From the NCBI GenBank assembly GCA_026129405.1, contig JAHCID010000004.1, positions 310,001 to 374,000 of the forward strand: 64,000 bases of DNA, read 5' to 3'. Positions 52,713-61,247 of this stretch are shown here, in pieces. Below the pieces are notes generated by a model. The model was not told the DNA's origin, did not search any database, and saw only the letters and a list, made by a program, of their open reading frames with translations. Every line of letters starts with the position of its first letter. Within the stretch, counting starts at the first letter, position 1. The DNA comes from a bacterium. GTDB taxonomy: Bacteria > Desulfobacterota > Binatia > DP-6. Both the position numbers and the translations under genes were made by a program.

Positions 52713-53542
52713 TGGACTACGAGCAGGTCCGGCTGGAGATCGCCGACGGCGTCGCGACGCTCACCCTCTACCGGCCCGAACGGCGCAACGGGTGGACGCG
52801 GCAGATGGGGGCCGAGTTCCGCGACGCGCTCGGGCGCTGCGAGCGCGACGACGCCGTGCGCGTCGTGGTCGTCACGGGTGCGGGGCGCGACTTCTGCGTC
52901 GGCGCCGACCTCGAGCGCGGCGGTCGGGTCTTCCAGCAGGCGGCGGCGGCGCGCCAGGCCGGCGAGGCGCGGCGTCCGCTGCGCGCGTGGGAGATGCGCA
53001 AGCCCCTGGTCGCGGCGCTGAACGGCACGTGCGCCGGCGTCGGTGCGACGCTGCCGCTGCAGATGGACATCCGCATCGCCGGTGCGTCGACGCGCATCGG
53101 CTTCGTCTTCGTGCGCCGCGGCCTCGTGCCGGAGAACGCGTGCACCTGGATACTGCCGCGCCTCGTCGGGCTCAGCGTCGCGGCCGATCTCCTGCTGACG
53201 GGACGCCTCGTCGGCGCCGACGAGGCGCGCGATCTCGGGCTCGTCTCCCGCGTCGTGCCCGACGACGAGGTCCTCGCCACGGCGCAGGCGCTGGCGCGCG
53301 ACATCGCCCGCGAGACGGCGCCGGTCGCCGTTGCGCTCACCAAGCGGCTCCTGTGGTGCAACGCCGGCGAGCCCGACGCCGCCACCGCCGAGGCGCGCGA
53401 CGCGCGCGCCTTCGCCTGGGCGACGCAGTCGGCCGACGCACGCGAGGGCCTCAGGGCGTTCGCCGAGAAGCGCACGCCGCAGTGGACGCTCAGCCCCAGC
53501 ACCGATCTGCCGGCGCTCGACGAGGAGCCCTGGGAGCCGTGA
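52712..53542 (+). CDS. enoyl-CoA hydratase/isomerase family protein
   Basis: The 276-residue crotonase-fold protein has GAGRDFCVGADLERGG, AALNGTCAGVGATLPL for the oxyanion hole, and TGRLVGADEARDLGLVSRVV. It hydrates or isomerises an enoyl-CoA. It overlaps an acyl-CoA ligase by 4 bases (GTGA). Catalytic Glu residues of true hydratases are not clearly seen, so the reaction may differ. Confidence 0.88.
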   Translation: MDYEQVRLEIADGVATLTLYRPERRNGWTRQMGAEFRDALGRCERDDAVRVVVVTGAGRDFCVGADLERGGRVFQQAAAARQAGEARRPLRAWEMRKPLVAALNGTCAGVGATLPLQMDIRIAGASTRIGFVFVRRGLVPENACTWILPRLVGLSVAADLLLTGRLVGADEARDLGLVSRVVPDDEVLATAQALARDIARETAPVAVALTKRLLWCNAGEPDAATAEARDARAFAWATQSADAREGLRAFAEKRTPQWTLSPSTDLPALDEEPWEP

Positions 53543-55131
53543 GCGAGACGCTCGGCGCCTTTCTCGACGACGTCTGCGCGCGCGACCCCGGGGCCGAAGC
53601 CGTGGTGTGGGCCGCGCACGACGTCGCGACCGTGCGCTGGACCTGGGCCGGCCTCGCCGCGGCCGCGCGCGAGGCGTCGCGCCGGCTCGCCACGCTCGGG
53701 GTGGGGAAGGGCACGCGCGTCGGGCTCCTCTGCCCGAACCGCCCCGAGTGGCTCGCGCTCGCCTTCGGCGCGCTGCGCCTCGGCGCACGGCTGGTGCCGT
53801 TCTCGACGCTGTGGAAGCGCGAGGAGATCGCGTACGCGCTGCGCCACGCCGACGTGCAGCTGCTCCTCCTGCGGCCGACGTTCCTGCGGCACGACTACCT
53901 CGCCGCGCTGCGCGAGATCGTTCCCGGGCTCGGCACCGCGGTGCCGGGCCGGCTCTACGACCCCGCCGTGCCGGCGCTCCGCCGCGTCGTGCTGCTGGAC
54001 GGCGAGGCCCCGGGCCTGGAGCGCTGGGACGATCTCCCGGCCGAGGTGCCCGACGCGGTGCTGGACGGCCTCGCGGCGGCGGTGGCGCCGACCGACGTCG
54101 CGACGGTGTTCTTCACGTCGGGCACCACGGCGCAGGCGAAGGCGGTCGTGCACGCGCACGCGGGGCTGGCCCTCTCCGGACGGCGCATCGCCGACTGCCT
54201 CGGCGTCGGTCCGGACGACGCCTGGTGGGGCCACATGCCGCTCTTCTGGAGCGGCGGCTTCGTCATCGGCGCGCTCGCGACCATGGCGGGCGGCGGCCGC
54301 CTCGTGCTGCAGGAGCAGGTCGACGCGGGCGCGGCGCTGCGCCTGTGCGCCGCCGAGGGCTGCACGCTCATGGCGGGCTGGCATCAGGCCGGGCCGCTGC
54401 TCGAGCATCCCGCCTTCGCGGCGACGCGGCTCCGCCTGCGCAAGGGCTCGAACCACCCGCTCGCGGAGCGGCTGCTCGGTCCCGATCATCTCGCCGTCGG
54501 CATGTACGGCATGAGCGAGACGGCGACCTGCGTCGCCTGCGCGCGTTGGGACGACCCGCCCGCGGTGCGCCGCGACACCTTCGGCCGGCCGCTCGCCGGC
54601 ATGGAGGTCCGCATCGTCGATGCCGAGACGCGCCGTCCGGTGGCGCCGGGCGAGAGCGGCGAGATCCTGGTGAAGGGGCCGACACTCATGGAGGGCTACC
54701 TGCGCGTACCGCGCGCCGAGACCTTCGACGCCGAGGGCTTCTTCCGCACCGGCGACCAGGGCTACCTCGACGCCGACGGCTGCTTGCACTTCGCGACCCG
54801 TCTCAAGGACGTCATCAAGACCGCGGGTGTGAACGTGGCCGCGGTCGAGGTCGAGGAGGCGCTCGGGCGTCACCCGCAGGTGAAGGCGGCGCACGTCGTC
54901 GGCGTGCCGCACGCGACGCGCGGCGAGAACGTCGCCGCGTTCGTCGTGCCGGCGGCGGGCGCCGCGCCCGAGCCCGACGCGCTGATCGCGTTCTGCCGCG
55001 CGGAGCTCGCGAGCTACAAGCTGCCGCGCCACGTCTTCGTCATCGAGGAGGCCGCCGTGCCGCGCACCGGCACCGGCAAGATCGCCAAGCCCGAGCTGCG
55101 CCGCGAGGCGGAGCGTCGGCTGAAGGAGTGA
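53539..55131 (+). CDS. AMP-dependent acyl-CoA ligase
   Basis: The 530-residue protein has FFTSGTTAQAKAVVHAHAG (with the usual Lys replaced by Ala in the TSGTTGxPK motif, AQAKA), YGMSETATC, and FFRTGDQGYLD plus KDVIKTAGVNVAAVEVE and the terminal GTGKIAKPEL with catalytic Lys. It activates an acid as an acyl-CoA for the enoyl-CoA hydratases on either side. It is GTG-initiated, overlapping the upstream gene. Confidence 0.9.
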   Translation: MSETLGAFLDDVCARDPGAEAVVWAAHDVATVRWTWAGLAAAAREASRRLATLGVGKGTRVGLLCPNRPEWLALAFGALRLGARLVPFSTLWKREEIAYALRHADVQLLLLRPTFLRHDYLAALREIVPGLGTAVPGRLYDPAVPALRRVVLLDGEAPGLERWDDLPAEVPDAVLDGLAAAVAPTDVATVFFTSGTTAQAKAVVHAHAGLALSGRRIADCLGVGPDDAWWGHMPLFWSGGFVIGALATMAGGGRLVLQEQVDAGAALRLCAAEGCTLMAGWHQAGPLLEHPAFAATRLRLRKGSNHPLAERLLGPDHLAVGMYGMSETATCVACARWDDPPAVRRDTFGRPLAGMEVRIVDAETRRPVAPGESGEILVKGPTLMEGYLRVPRAETFDAEGFFRTGDQGYLDADGCLHFATRLKDVIKTAGVNVAAVEVEEALGRHPQVKAAHVVGVPHATRGENVAAFVVPAAGAAPEPDALIAFCRAELASYKLPRHVFVIEEAAVPRTGTGKIAKPELRREAERRLKE

Positions 55132-55136
55132 GCCGC

Positions 55137-55940
55137 ATGGCCGAGTACGAGACCCTCCGCTACGAGGTCGCCGACCGCGTCGCCACCATCACGCTGAACC
55201 GCCCCGAGCGCATGAACGCCATGAACCAGCAGCTGAAGGACGAGCTGCGCACGGCGTGGCGCGAGGTGAAGAACGATCCCGACGTCTGGTGCGCGATCCT
55301 CACCGGCGCCGGCAAGGGCTTCTCGACCGGCGCCGACGTCGAGGGGCTGGCGACCGGCGGCTTCCGGCGCGAGGACCGCTGGCGCGAGCTGGCGCTGATC
55401 GAGGGCATCGTCGACCTGCCGACGCCGCGCCGCCAGCGCGTGCACAAGCCGGTCATCGCGGCGGTGAACGGCGCCTGCGCCGGCTTCTCGCTCGACTTCG
55501 TCACCGAGTCGGACATCCCGATCGCGTCGGAGCAGGCGTACTTCGTCGACCCGCACGTCTCGATCGGTCTCGTCTCGTCGCACGAGATGGTGAACATGGC
55601 GCGGCGCGTGCCGGTCGCGGTCTGCCTGCGCATGGCGCTGCTCGGACGGCACGAGAGGATGTCGGCGCAGCGCGCCTACGAGGTCGGCCTGGTCACCGAG
55701 GTCGTGCCGCACGACAAGCTGATGGACCGCGCCCGCGAGCTGGCGGGGCTCGTCTGCCAGAACGCGCCGCTCGCCGTGTGGGGCACGAAGATGGGCATCC
55801 TGCAGGGGCTCGGGCTGCCGATCCCGCAGGCCGAGGAGATCGCCGCCGGCTACCTCGAGGTGAACGAGCAGACCGAGGACTACCACGAGGGGCCGCGCTC
55901 GTTCGTCGAGAAGCGCAAGCCGGCCTGGAAGGCGCGCTGA
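55137..55940 (+). CDS. enoyl-CoA hydratase/isomerase family protein
   Basis: The 267-residue crotonase-fold protein opens YEVADRVATITLNRPERMNAM and has GAGKGFSTGADVEGL and AAVNGACAGFSLDFV (oxyanion hole), then MSAQRAYEVGLVTEVV. It is 5 bases after the ligase stop, so the three acyl-CoA genes form one operon. The substrate is not known; the two hydratases in the operon are clearly different. Confidence 0.9.
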   Translation: MAEYETLRYEVADRVATITLNRPERMNAMNQQLKDELRTAWREVKNDPDVWCAILTGAGKGFSTGADVEGLATGGFRREDRWRELALIEGIVDLPTPRRQRVHKPVIAAVNGACAGFSLDFVTESDIPIASEQAYFVDPHVSIGLVSSHEMVNMARRVPVAVCLRMALLGRHERMSAQRAYEVGLVTEVVPHDKLMDRARELAGLVCQNAPLAVWGTKMGILQGLGLPIPQAEEIAAGYLEVNEQTEDYHEGPRSFVEKRKPAWKAR

Positions 55941-56000
55941 GCGGCGCGCGGGCGGGCGGCGTCCGGCGGCGCCCGCTGCGCCGGCCCGCCGCGACCGCCT

Positions 56001-56432
56001 TCAGCCGGCGCGGCGGCGTGCGGCCCAGCCGCCGGGCGTGACGCCGTCGACGCGTACGTGGCGCGCCGCGAAGCGCCAGCCGTCGGGCGTGCGCACGTAG
56101 CGGTCGCGGTAGCGGCCCCAGTGGTCGAGCCCGTGCTCGGTCGTCACCTGGAAGTACGCTGTCCCCTTCGCCGCGTCCGGGCCCTCGAGCGTGATCGCGA
56201 CCGTGGTCAGGTGGTGGCGCATGCGCGGCGCCGAGACGGCCGCTTCGCCCGTGCCGCGCAGGAAGGCGCGGATGCCGTCGTGGCCGGCGTAGGGCGGACG
56301 GTCGTCGACGGTGAGCGTGCCGTCGGGCGTGAAGCAGGCGACCAGGTCGTCGAAGCGGCCCGTGTCGCCGGCGTGCGTGTAGCGGTGCACGAGGGCGGTG
56401 AGGGCGTGGTGGGCGGCGAGCGCGTCGTCCAT
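56001..56432 (-). CDS. SnoaL-like (NTF2-fold) protein
   Basis: The 143-residue protein has the SnoaL-like pattern: ALTALVHRYTHAGDTGRFDDLVACFTPDGTL (outlined), GHDGIRAFLRG, and RYVRTPDGWRFAARHVRVDG. Such folds are found in polyketide cyclases, dehydratases and many unknown enzymes. It overlaps nothing, but lies 5 bases after the isochorismatase-like stop, so both are probably one operon. Confidence 0.87.
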   Translation of the reverse strand: MDDALAAHHALTALVHRYTHAGDTGRFDDLVACFTPDGTLTVDDRPPYAGHDGIRAFLRGTGEAAVSAPRMRHHLTTVAITLEGPDAAKGTAYFQVTTEHGLDHWGRYRDRYVRTPDGWRFAARHVRVDGVTPGGWAARRRAG

Positions 56433-56437
56433 CGGCG

Positions 56438-57055
56438 TCAGGCGAGGGCGGCGAGCACGGCGTCGGCGGTGGTGACCGTCGCCAGCAGCGGCATGATGTT
56501 GTCGATCGAGAAGCGGTGCCAGGCGTCGGGGTAGCTGGCGCAGCAGTCCTCGAGCACCATCACGTCGAAGCCGCGGTTCACCGAGGCACGCACGATGCCC
56601 TCGACGGCGATGTTGGTCGAGACGCCGGTCATGAGCATCGTCGTGCGCCCCAGCATGCGCAGCACGGGGTAGAGCTGCGTGCCGTAGGAGCCGTCGACGC
56701 CGACGGTGCGCTCGAGGACGAAATCCTGCGGCTGCGGCGCCAGCGCCTCGTGCACCCGGACGCCCCACGTACCCTCGACGAGACGCGGCTTCGAGCCCGA
56801 GATGCGGTGCAGGCGCGTGTGGGGACGCGGGAACCCCGGCTTGCCGCAGAAGTTGACGTAGAGCACCGGCACGCCGCGCGCGCGGGCCGCGGCCGTGAGC
56901 GCCTGGAGCTTCGCGACGATGCCGCGGCGCTGGACCTCGGCGGCGAGCACGCCGCCGAGCCCCTTCGCCCCGAGGTTCGACTCGTGGACGATGTCGTTCT
57001 GCATCTCCACGAGGAGCAGCGCGGCGCGGCCGACGTCGAGGGTGCCGTCAGCCAT
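56438..57055 (-). CDS. isochorismatase-fold protein lacking the catalytic triad
   Basis: The 205-residue protein has the isochorismatase fold: AALLLVEMQNDIVHE, MTGVSTNIAVEGIV, and EDCCAS near the C terminus. The usual Asp-Lys-Cys triad appears altered: Glu17 for Asp, Arg116 (VLERTVG) for Lys, and Ala150 for Cys. Thus classical hydrolysis is unlikely; it may have another role or chemistry. It is the first gene of a two-gene unit with the SnoaL-like gene. Confidence 0.78.
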   Translation of the reverse strand: MADGTLDVGRAALLLVEMQNDIVHESNLGAKGLGGVLAAEVQRRGIVAKLQALTAAARARGVPVLYVNFCGKPGFPRPHTRLHRISGSKPRLVEGTWGVRVHEALAPQPQDFVLERTVGVDGSYGTQLYPVLRMLGRTTMLMTGVSTNIAVEGIVRASVNRGFDVMVLEDCCASYPDAWHRFSIDNIMPLLATVTTADAVLAALA

Positions 57056-57437
57056 GCCCGTGCTCGTGCGTTCGCGGGCGTACGGCGCGGGGCATCGTGC
57101 CTCGTGCGACGCCGCGCACGCGCTTGCACGGCGCCGCCGCCCGCGCGTCCCGCGGCCGGACGTTTTCGTGCGGGCCCCATGGCTCGGCTGCGCGAGCGCT
57201 TCCGACGTCGGACCGCATGCCCCGTGCTGCTCGCACACGGCCGGCGTGGGGGCAAGGCGCGGGGCGGCGGCGTCGCGGCGTCGACGGGCGTCATCGCGGC
57301 GACGAGCGGGCGACGCGGATGGCGCTGTGTGTTCGCGCCCGTGCACTCCGGTGGGGCGAGGTTTCCCGGCGATGGCATGGAAGCCGCTGCACGGTCGCAG
57401 GAACGCGACGCGATCGCGAGGCGAGGAGGATCGGAGC
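57056..57437 (+). other. 382-base intergenic region before the Kazal-type gene
   Basis: No gene is recognised. The last 90 bases (GTGCACTCCGGTGGGGCGAG and TTTCCCGGCGATGG near 57341-57376) look structured and may be a leader for the downstream secreted protein; they slightly resemble part of GEMM riboswitches but lack the core. Divergent promoters for both sides must lie here. Confidence 0.35.
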
Positions 57438-58502
57438 ATGGACAGCAAGCGTGGTGGCAAGACGTTCGACACGGGGGGCGTGCTGGGGCTCGCGTTGATG
57501 CTCGCGGTGGTGGGTGCCGCGACGTCCGCCGGGGCCCATGGCTCCAATCCCGGCCGTGCGCTGCTCCGCTGTCAGGAGCAGATCACGAGCGAAGGCCTCG
57601 GCTACACCAACCGTCTCAACGGCAAGCTGGCGCGGTGTCTCCTGCCGCTCGGCGAGTGCGCCGTCGAGAACGCGGGGCGTCCGGCCGCGTGTGCGCGCGC
57701 CGTACAGCGCTGCCGCTCCCTGCCGGCGGACGTGCGCGCGCTCGGGGATCGCCTGGTGGCGCGCACGCAGAACGCGTGCAACGGCGTCGCCATGAGCAAG
57801 CTCCTCGGCGACCTGGGCTTCGCCGCGCAGATGGCCGACTGCGCACCGAAGAACACGCGCGAGTTCGCCGTCTGTCTGATGGGCGACCTCCAGGAGGCGG
57901 AGGCGATCGCGATGCTGCGTCTCGCGCCCGCGGCGTGCGGGCTGCTCGAGGCCGCAGGCCTGCGCAACGTCGTGCCGGCGAGTCTCTGCACGCCCGGCGG
58001 ATCGTGCGAGGCGCCGGAGCCGCCGACCTGCGAGAACCAGTACTGCGGCGGACCCGACGGACTCGGCTGTCCCGCCGGCATGGTCTGCAACCGGCACGAC
58101 GCCATGTGCGGCGCGGACGCGGCGGGCGTGTGCGTGCCGGCGCCGGCGGCCTGCGAGGAGGCGAGCCCGGTCTGCGGCTGCGACGGCCAGACGTACGCCT
58201 CGGACTGCGCCCGGCTCGTCGCCGGCGTGACCCAGGCGTACGACGGCGCCTGCACGGTGGAGACGGCGTGTACGTCGAGCGCCCAGTGTGGGGCGGGCGG
58301 GTACTGCGAGTTCCCGTCCGGCGACTGCGGCGAGTCGCAGACGGGCGTCTGTCGCCCGATGAACGACCCGTCCTGCGAGATGTGCGTGGAGTACGCGATG
58401 GGCCAGGTGTGTGGGTGCGACGGCGTGAACTACCCGTCGGAGTGCGCGCGCCGCGCCGCGGGCGTCTCCAAGCTGGCCGACGGGTACTGCTTCACCTTCT
58501 GA
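57438..58502 (+). CDS. secreted cysteine-rich protein with two Kazal-type domains
   Basis: The 354-residue product has a signal peptide (GLALMLAVVGAATSAGA). A cysteine-rich helical part (about 35-180) with ten or so Cys comes first. Two Kazal-like modules follow, each with the diagnostic VCGCDGxxY core: SPVCGCDGQTYASDC near 235-250, and QVCGCDGVNYPSEC near 325-340. Kazal domains inhibit serine proteases; in bacteria their targets are unknown. A GAGGAGGATCGGAGC ribosome region precedes the ATG. Followed by a strong terminator. Confidence 0.8.
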   Translation: MDSKRGGKTFDTGGVLGLALMLAVVGAATSAGAHGSNPGRALLRCQEQITSEGLGYTNRLNGKLARCLLPLGECAVENAGRPAACARAVQRCRSLPADVRALGDRLVARTQNACNGVAMSKLLGDLGFAAQMADCAPKNTREFAVCLMGDLQEAEAIAMLRLAPAACGLLEAAGLRNVVPASLCTPGGSCEAPEPPTCENQYCGGPDGLGCPAGMVCNRHDAMCGADAAGVCVPAPAACEEASPVCGCDGQTYASDCARLVAGVTQAYDGACTVETACTSSAQCGAGGYCEFPSGDCGESQTGVCRPMNDPSCEMCVEYAMGQVCGCDGVNYPSECARRAAGVSKLADGYCFTF

Positions 58503-58525
58503 CCGGGGAGCGCGGGACGGGGAGG

Positions 58526-58557
58526 GCCGCCGCCCGGCGTACGCGCCGGGCGGCGGC
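58526..58557. terminator. terminator after the Kazal-type gene
   Basis: A 14-base-pair perfect stem (GCCGCCGCCCGGCG with CGCCGGGCGGCGGC) and a TACG tetraloop 23 bases past the stop, followed by TTGACGTT. Very stable. It lies between two plus-strand genes. Confidence 0.72.
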
Positions 58558-58599
58558 TTGACGTTCGGGGGCCGGGGTCGCTAGAGCCCGACGCTTCGC

Positions 58600-59877
58600 A
58601 TGTCGGGCTTCCCTTCCTGGCCGCCGTCTCCGTCGGACCTCGCGCGCCTGCGTGAAACGCTCGTTTGGGTCCACCAGCATTCGCCCCACTACCAGCGCGT
58701 GTTCGCGGACGCCGGCGTGGATCCGGCGGCGCTCGCGACCTACGACGACATCCGCCGTGCGGTTCCGCGCCTCGCCAAGACCGAGCTGGTCGCGAGCCAG
58801 CGCGAGCATCCGCCCTTCGGCGACTTCCTCACCGTCGACCGCCGCGGCTTCGGCTCGATCCACACCTCGCCCGGCCCGATCCTGATCCCGCGCCTGCCGG
58901 ACGAGCCGGGCGGTACGCCCGTCCTGAAGGAGTCGGTGCGGGCGATGGGCGTGCAGCCGGGCGACGTCGCGCACGTCACGCTGAACTACCACGTCATGCC
59001 CGGCGGCCTGCGGCTGCACCGCGCCTTCGAGGAGGCGGGCTGCCTCGTCATCAACGGCGGCGTCGGGCAGAGCGAGCTCCAGGTCGAGCTGGCGCGTGCC
59101 TGGGGCGCGACCGTCTACGCCGGCACGCCGAGCTTCCTCGCCAACCTCGGCGACACGGCCCGCAGGATGGGCCTCGATCCGCGCCGCGACCTCCAGTACC
59201 GGCTCGGCTTCTCGACCGCCGAGATGCTGACCCCGAAGCTGCGGGCCGAGCTGCACGACGTCTTCGGCATCGAGCTCTTCGACCACTGCGGCGAGGCGCA
59301 GATCGGCCCGCTCGCCGGCGAGTGCAGGGCGCACGAGGGCATGCACCTCCACGCCCGCGACCTGTTCGTCGAGTTCCTCGATCCCGACACCGGCGAGCCG
59401 GTGGGCGAGGGCGGCACCGGCGAGCTGGTCGCGACGCAGCTCGGGCCGCGTGCGCTGCCGCTCGTGCGCTACGCGCCCGGCGACGTCTTCCGCCTGCTGC
59501 CCGGCGGCTGCGCCTGCGGCGAGGAGTCGCTGCGCGTCGTCTTCGTCGGGCAGAAGGGCGCCATCCGCAAGATCAAGGGCGTGCTCGTGCACCCGGCGCA
59601 GGTGCATCGTGCGCTCTCCGAGGTGGCCGGCGTGTCGCGCTTCCAGATCGTCGTCGACCATCCCGAGGGGCAGCGCTACGAGCGCGCCGTCCTGCGCGTC
59701 GGCACGACGGCGCCGCCCGCCGACGCGGCGGCGCTCGCGGCGACGATCGCCGAGCGCGTGAAGGCGTCGGCACTGATCGCCATGGACGTCGCACTCGTGC
59801 CCGAGGCCGAGGTGCCCGAGGCGGCCGCCGCGCCGCGCTTCGCCGAGGCCATGGTGGACCTCCGGAGGAAGGGATGA
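58600..59877 (+). CDS. PaaK-type ligase lacking the ATP motif
   Basis: The 425-residue protein follows the phenylacetate-CoA ligase family (ELVASQREHPPFGDFLTV, AHVTLNYHVMPGG, HCGEAQIGPLAGEC, GGCACGEESL). However, where active PaaK has SSGTTGKP, this one has HTSPGPILIPRLPDEPG, so the phosphate-binding loop is gone. It is likely an inactive or regulatory paralogue, or has different chemistry. Its stop overlaps the next PaaK gene by 4 bases (ATGA). Confidence 0.82.
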   Translation: MSGFPSWPPSPSDLARLRETLVWVHQHSPHYQRVFADAGVDPAALATYDDIRRAVPRLAKTELVASQREHPPFGDFLTVDRRGFGSIHTSPGPILIPRLPDEPGGTPVLKESVRAMGVQPGDVAHVTLNYHVMPGGLRLHRAFEEAGCLVINGGVGQSELQVELARAWGATVYAGTPSFLANLGDTARRMGLDPRRDLQYRLGFSTAEMLTPKLRAELHDVFGIELFDHCGEAQIGPLAGECRAHEGMHLHARDLFVEFLDPDTGEPVGEGGTGELVATQLGPRALPLVRYAPGDVFRLLPGGCACGEESLRVVFVGQKGAIRKIKGVLVHPAQVHRALSEVAGVSRFQIVVDHPEGQRYERAVLRVGTTAPPADAAALAATIAERVKASALIAMDVALVPEAEVPEAAAAPRFAEAMVDLRRKG

Positions 59878-61163
59878 GCGCGACCACGCCCCCCGCGGAC
59901 CGGCGCTACTACGCGCCCGAGATCCAGACCATGCCGCTGGAGCGCCTTCGCGCCCTCCAGACGGAGCGGCTCGCGCGCCAGCTCGATCGCATCTGGGCGA
60001 CGCCGGTGCCGTTCTTCAAGCGCAAGCTCGAGGCCGCGGGGCTCCGGCGCGCCGACCTGCGCGGCCTCGACGACCTGCGCGCCATCCCGACCACGGTGAA
60101 GGCGGAGCTGCGCCGGAGCGAGGAGGAGCTCCCGCCCTTCGGCGACTACCGCGGCGCGCCGCCCGAGCAGGCGGTGCGGCTCGGCGCCTCGACCGGCACC
60201 AGCGGGCGCCCGACGCTGATCCTGTGGACGCGCAAGGATCTGCACGTCGACCACATGGCGTCGGCGCGCGGGCGCTGGCGCTGGGGGCTGCGGCCGGGGA
60301 TGAGCCTCGCCAACGCGCACCCGTTCGGCATGAACGCGGGCGGCTGGCACTTCAGCCACGGCGTCGAGGCGCTGTCGGTGCTGAACGTGCCGTCGGGGCC
60401 GCCGGTCGGCGAGCGCCACGTCGCCGACGTGCTCGAGGTGTGGCGGCGCATCCGGCCGGACATGTACCGGCTGTTCGGCAACGTGGCGACGACCTATGCC
60501 GACGCGGCGCGCGCGCGCGGCCTCGATCCCGCCCGGGATATCAACCTGACCATCGCCGGCGATCATCCGTCCGAGCAGTATCTGATGGCCAGCTCGGGCC
60601 TCGAGGCGCTCCCGCTCCTCGGCAGCGCCTGCGACGAGCGTGACGGCGCGCATCTCGCCGAGGACCTCGCGATCGTCGAGGTCATCGACCGCCGCAGCGG
60701 CAAGGCGCTCGGCCACGGTGCGCGCGGCAGCCTCGTCGTCACCGTGCTGGAGAAGGACAACTTCCTCCTGCGCTACGACCTCGAGGACGTGGTCCGCCTC
60801 AACGAGACGCCGTGCCCGTGCGGCGAGACGCACCGCCGCCTCTTCTACGAGGGCCGCGTGCGCGACGTGACGCCGGTGGGCGACGCGCAGGTCCTGCCGA
60901 TCGACGTCGCACTCGTGCTCTACGAGTTCCCCGAGGTGTCGACGCCGTCGGCCGAGTATCAGATCGTGCGGCCGCAGGCGCCGGCGCCCGCGCTCCACGT
61001 GCGCTGCGAGCACGCCGAGGGCGTCGACGCGGCGGCGCTCACCCCGCGCATCGCCGAGCGCTTCCGGGAGCGCACGGGCGTGCCGCTGCGGCTCGAGCTG
61101 GTGCCGAAGGGCGGGCTCCCGCGCTTCGCCTACAAGGCCGCGCGCGTCGTCGACGAGGGCTGA
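59874..61163 (+). CDS. PaaK-type CoA ligase
   Basis: The 429-residue protein has the intact adenylation loop GASTGTSGRPTLILWTRKDL, a NAHPFGMNAGGWHFSHG region, and the zinc-type CPCGETHRR near the C terminus. It probably forms an acyl-CoA from an aromatic or other carboxylic acid. It follows the ATP-motif-lacking paralogue with a 4-base overlap, suggesting that the two are made and used together. Confidence 0.87.
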   Translation: MSATTPPADRRYYAPEIQTMPLERLRALQTERLARQLDRIWATPVPFFKRKLEAAGLRRADLRGLDDLRAIPTTVKAELRRSEEELPPFGDYRGAPPEQAVRLGASTGTSGRPTLILWTRKDLHVDHMASARGRWRWGLRPGMSLANAHPFGMNAGGWHFSHGVEALSVLNVPSGPPVGERHVADVLEVWRRIRPDMYRLFGNVATTYADAARARGLDPARDINLTIAGDHPSEQYLMASSGLEALPLLGSACDERDGAHLAEDLAIVEVIDRRSGKALGHGARGSLVVTVLEKDNFLLRYDLEDVVRLNETPCPCGETHRRLFYEGRVRDVTPVGDAQVLPIDVALVLYEFPEVSTPSAEYQIVRPQAPAPALHVRCEHAEGVDAAALTPRIAERFRERTGVPLRLELVPKGGLPRFAYKAARVVDEG

Positions 61164-61247
61164 CGAGCCAGCCCGGCGTCGCGCCCGTCAGGACGTTGAC
61201 GGCCGGCCTGGGGCGAACGGCCGGCACGCCAGTCGGCGCATGCTGGC

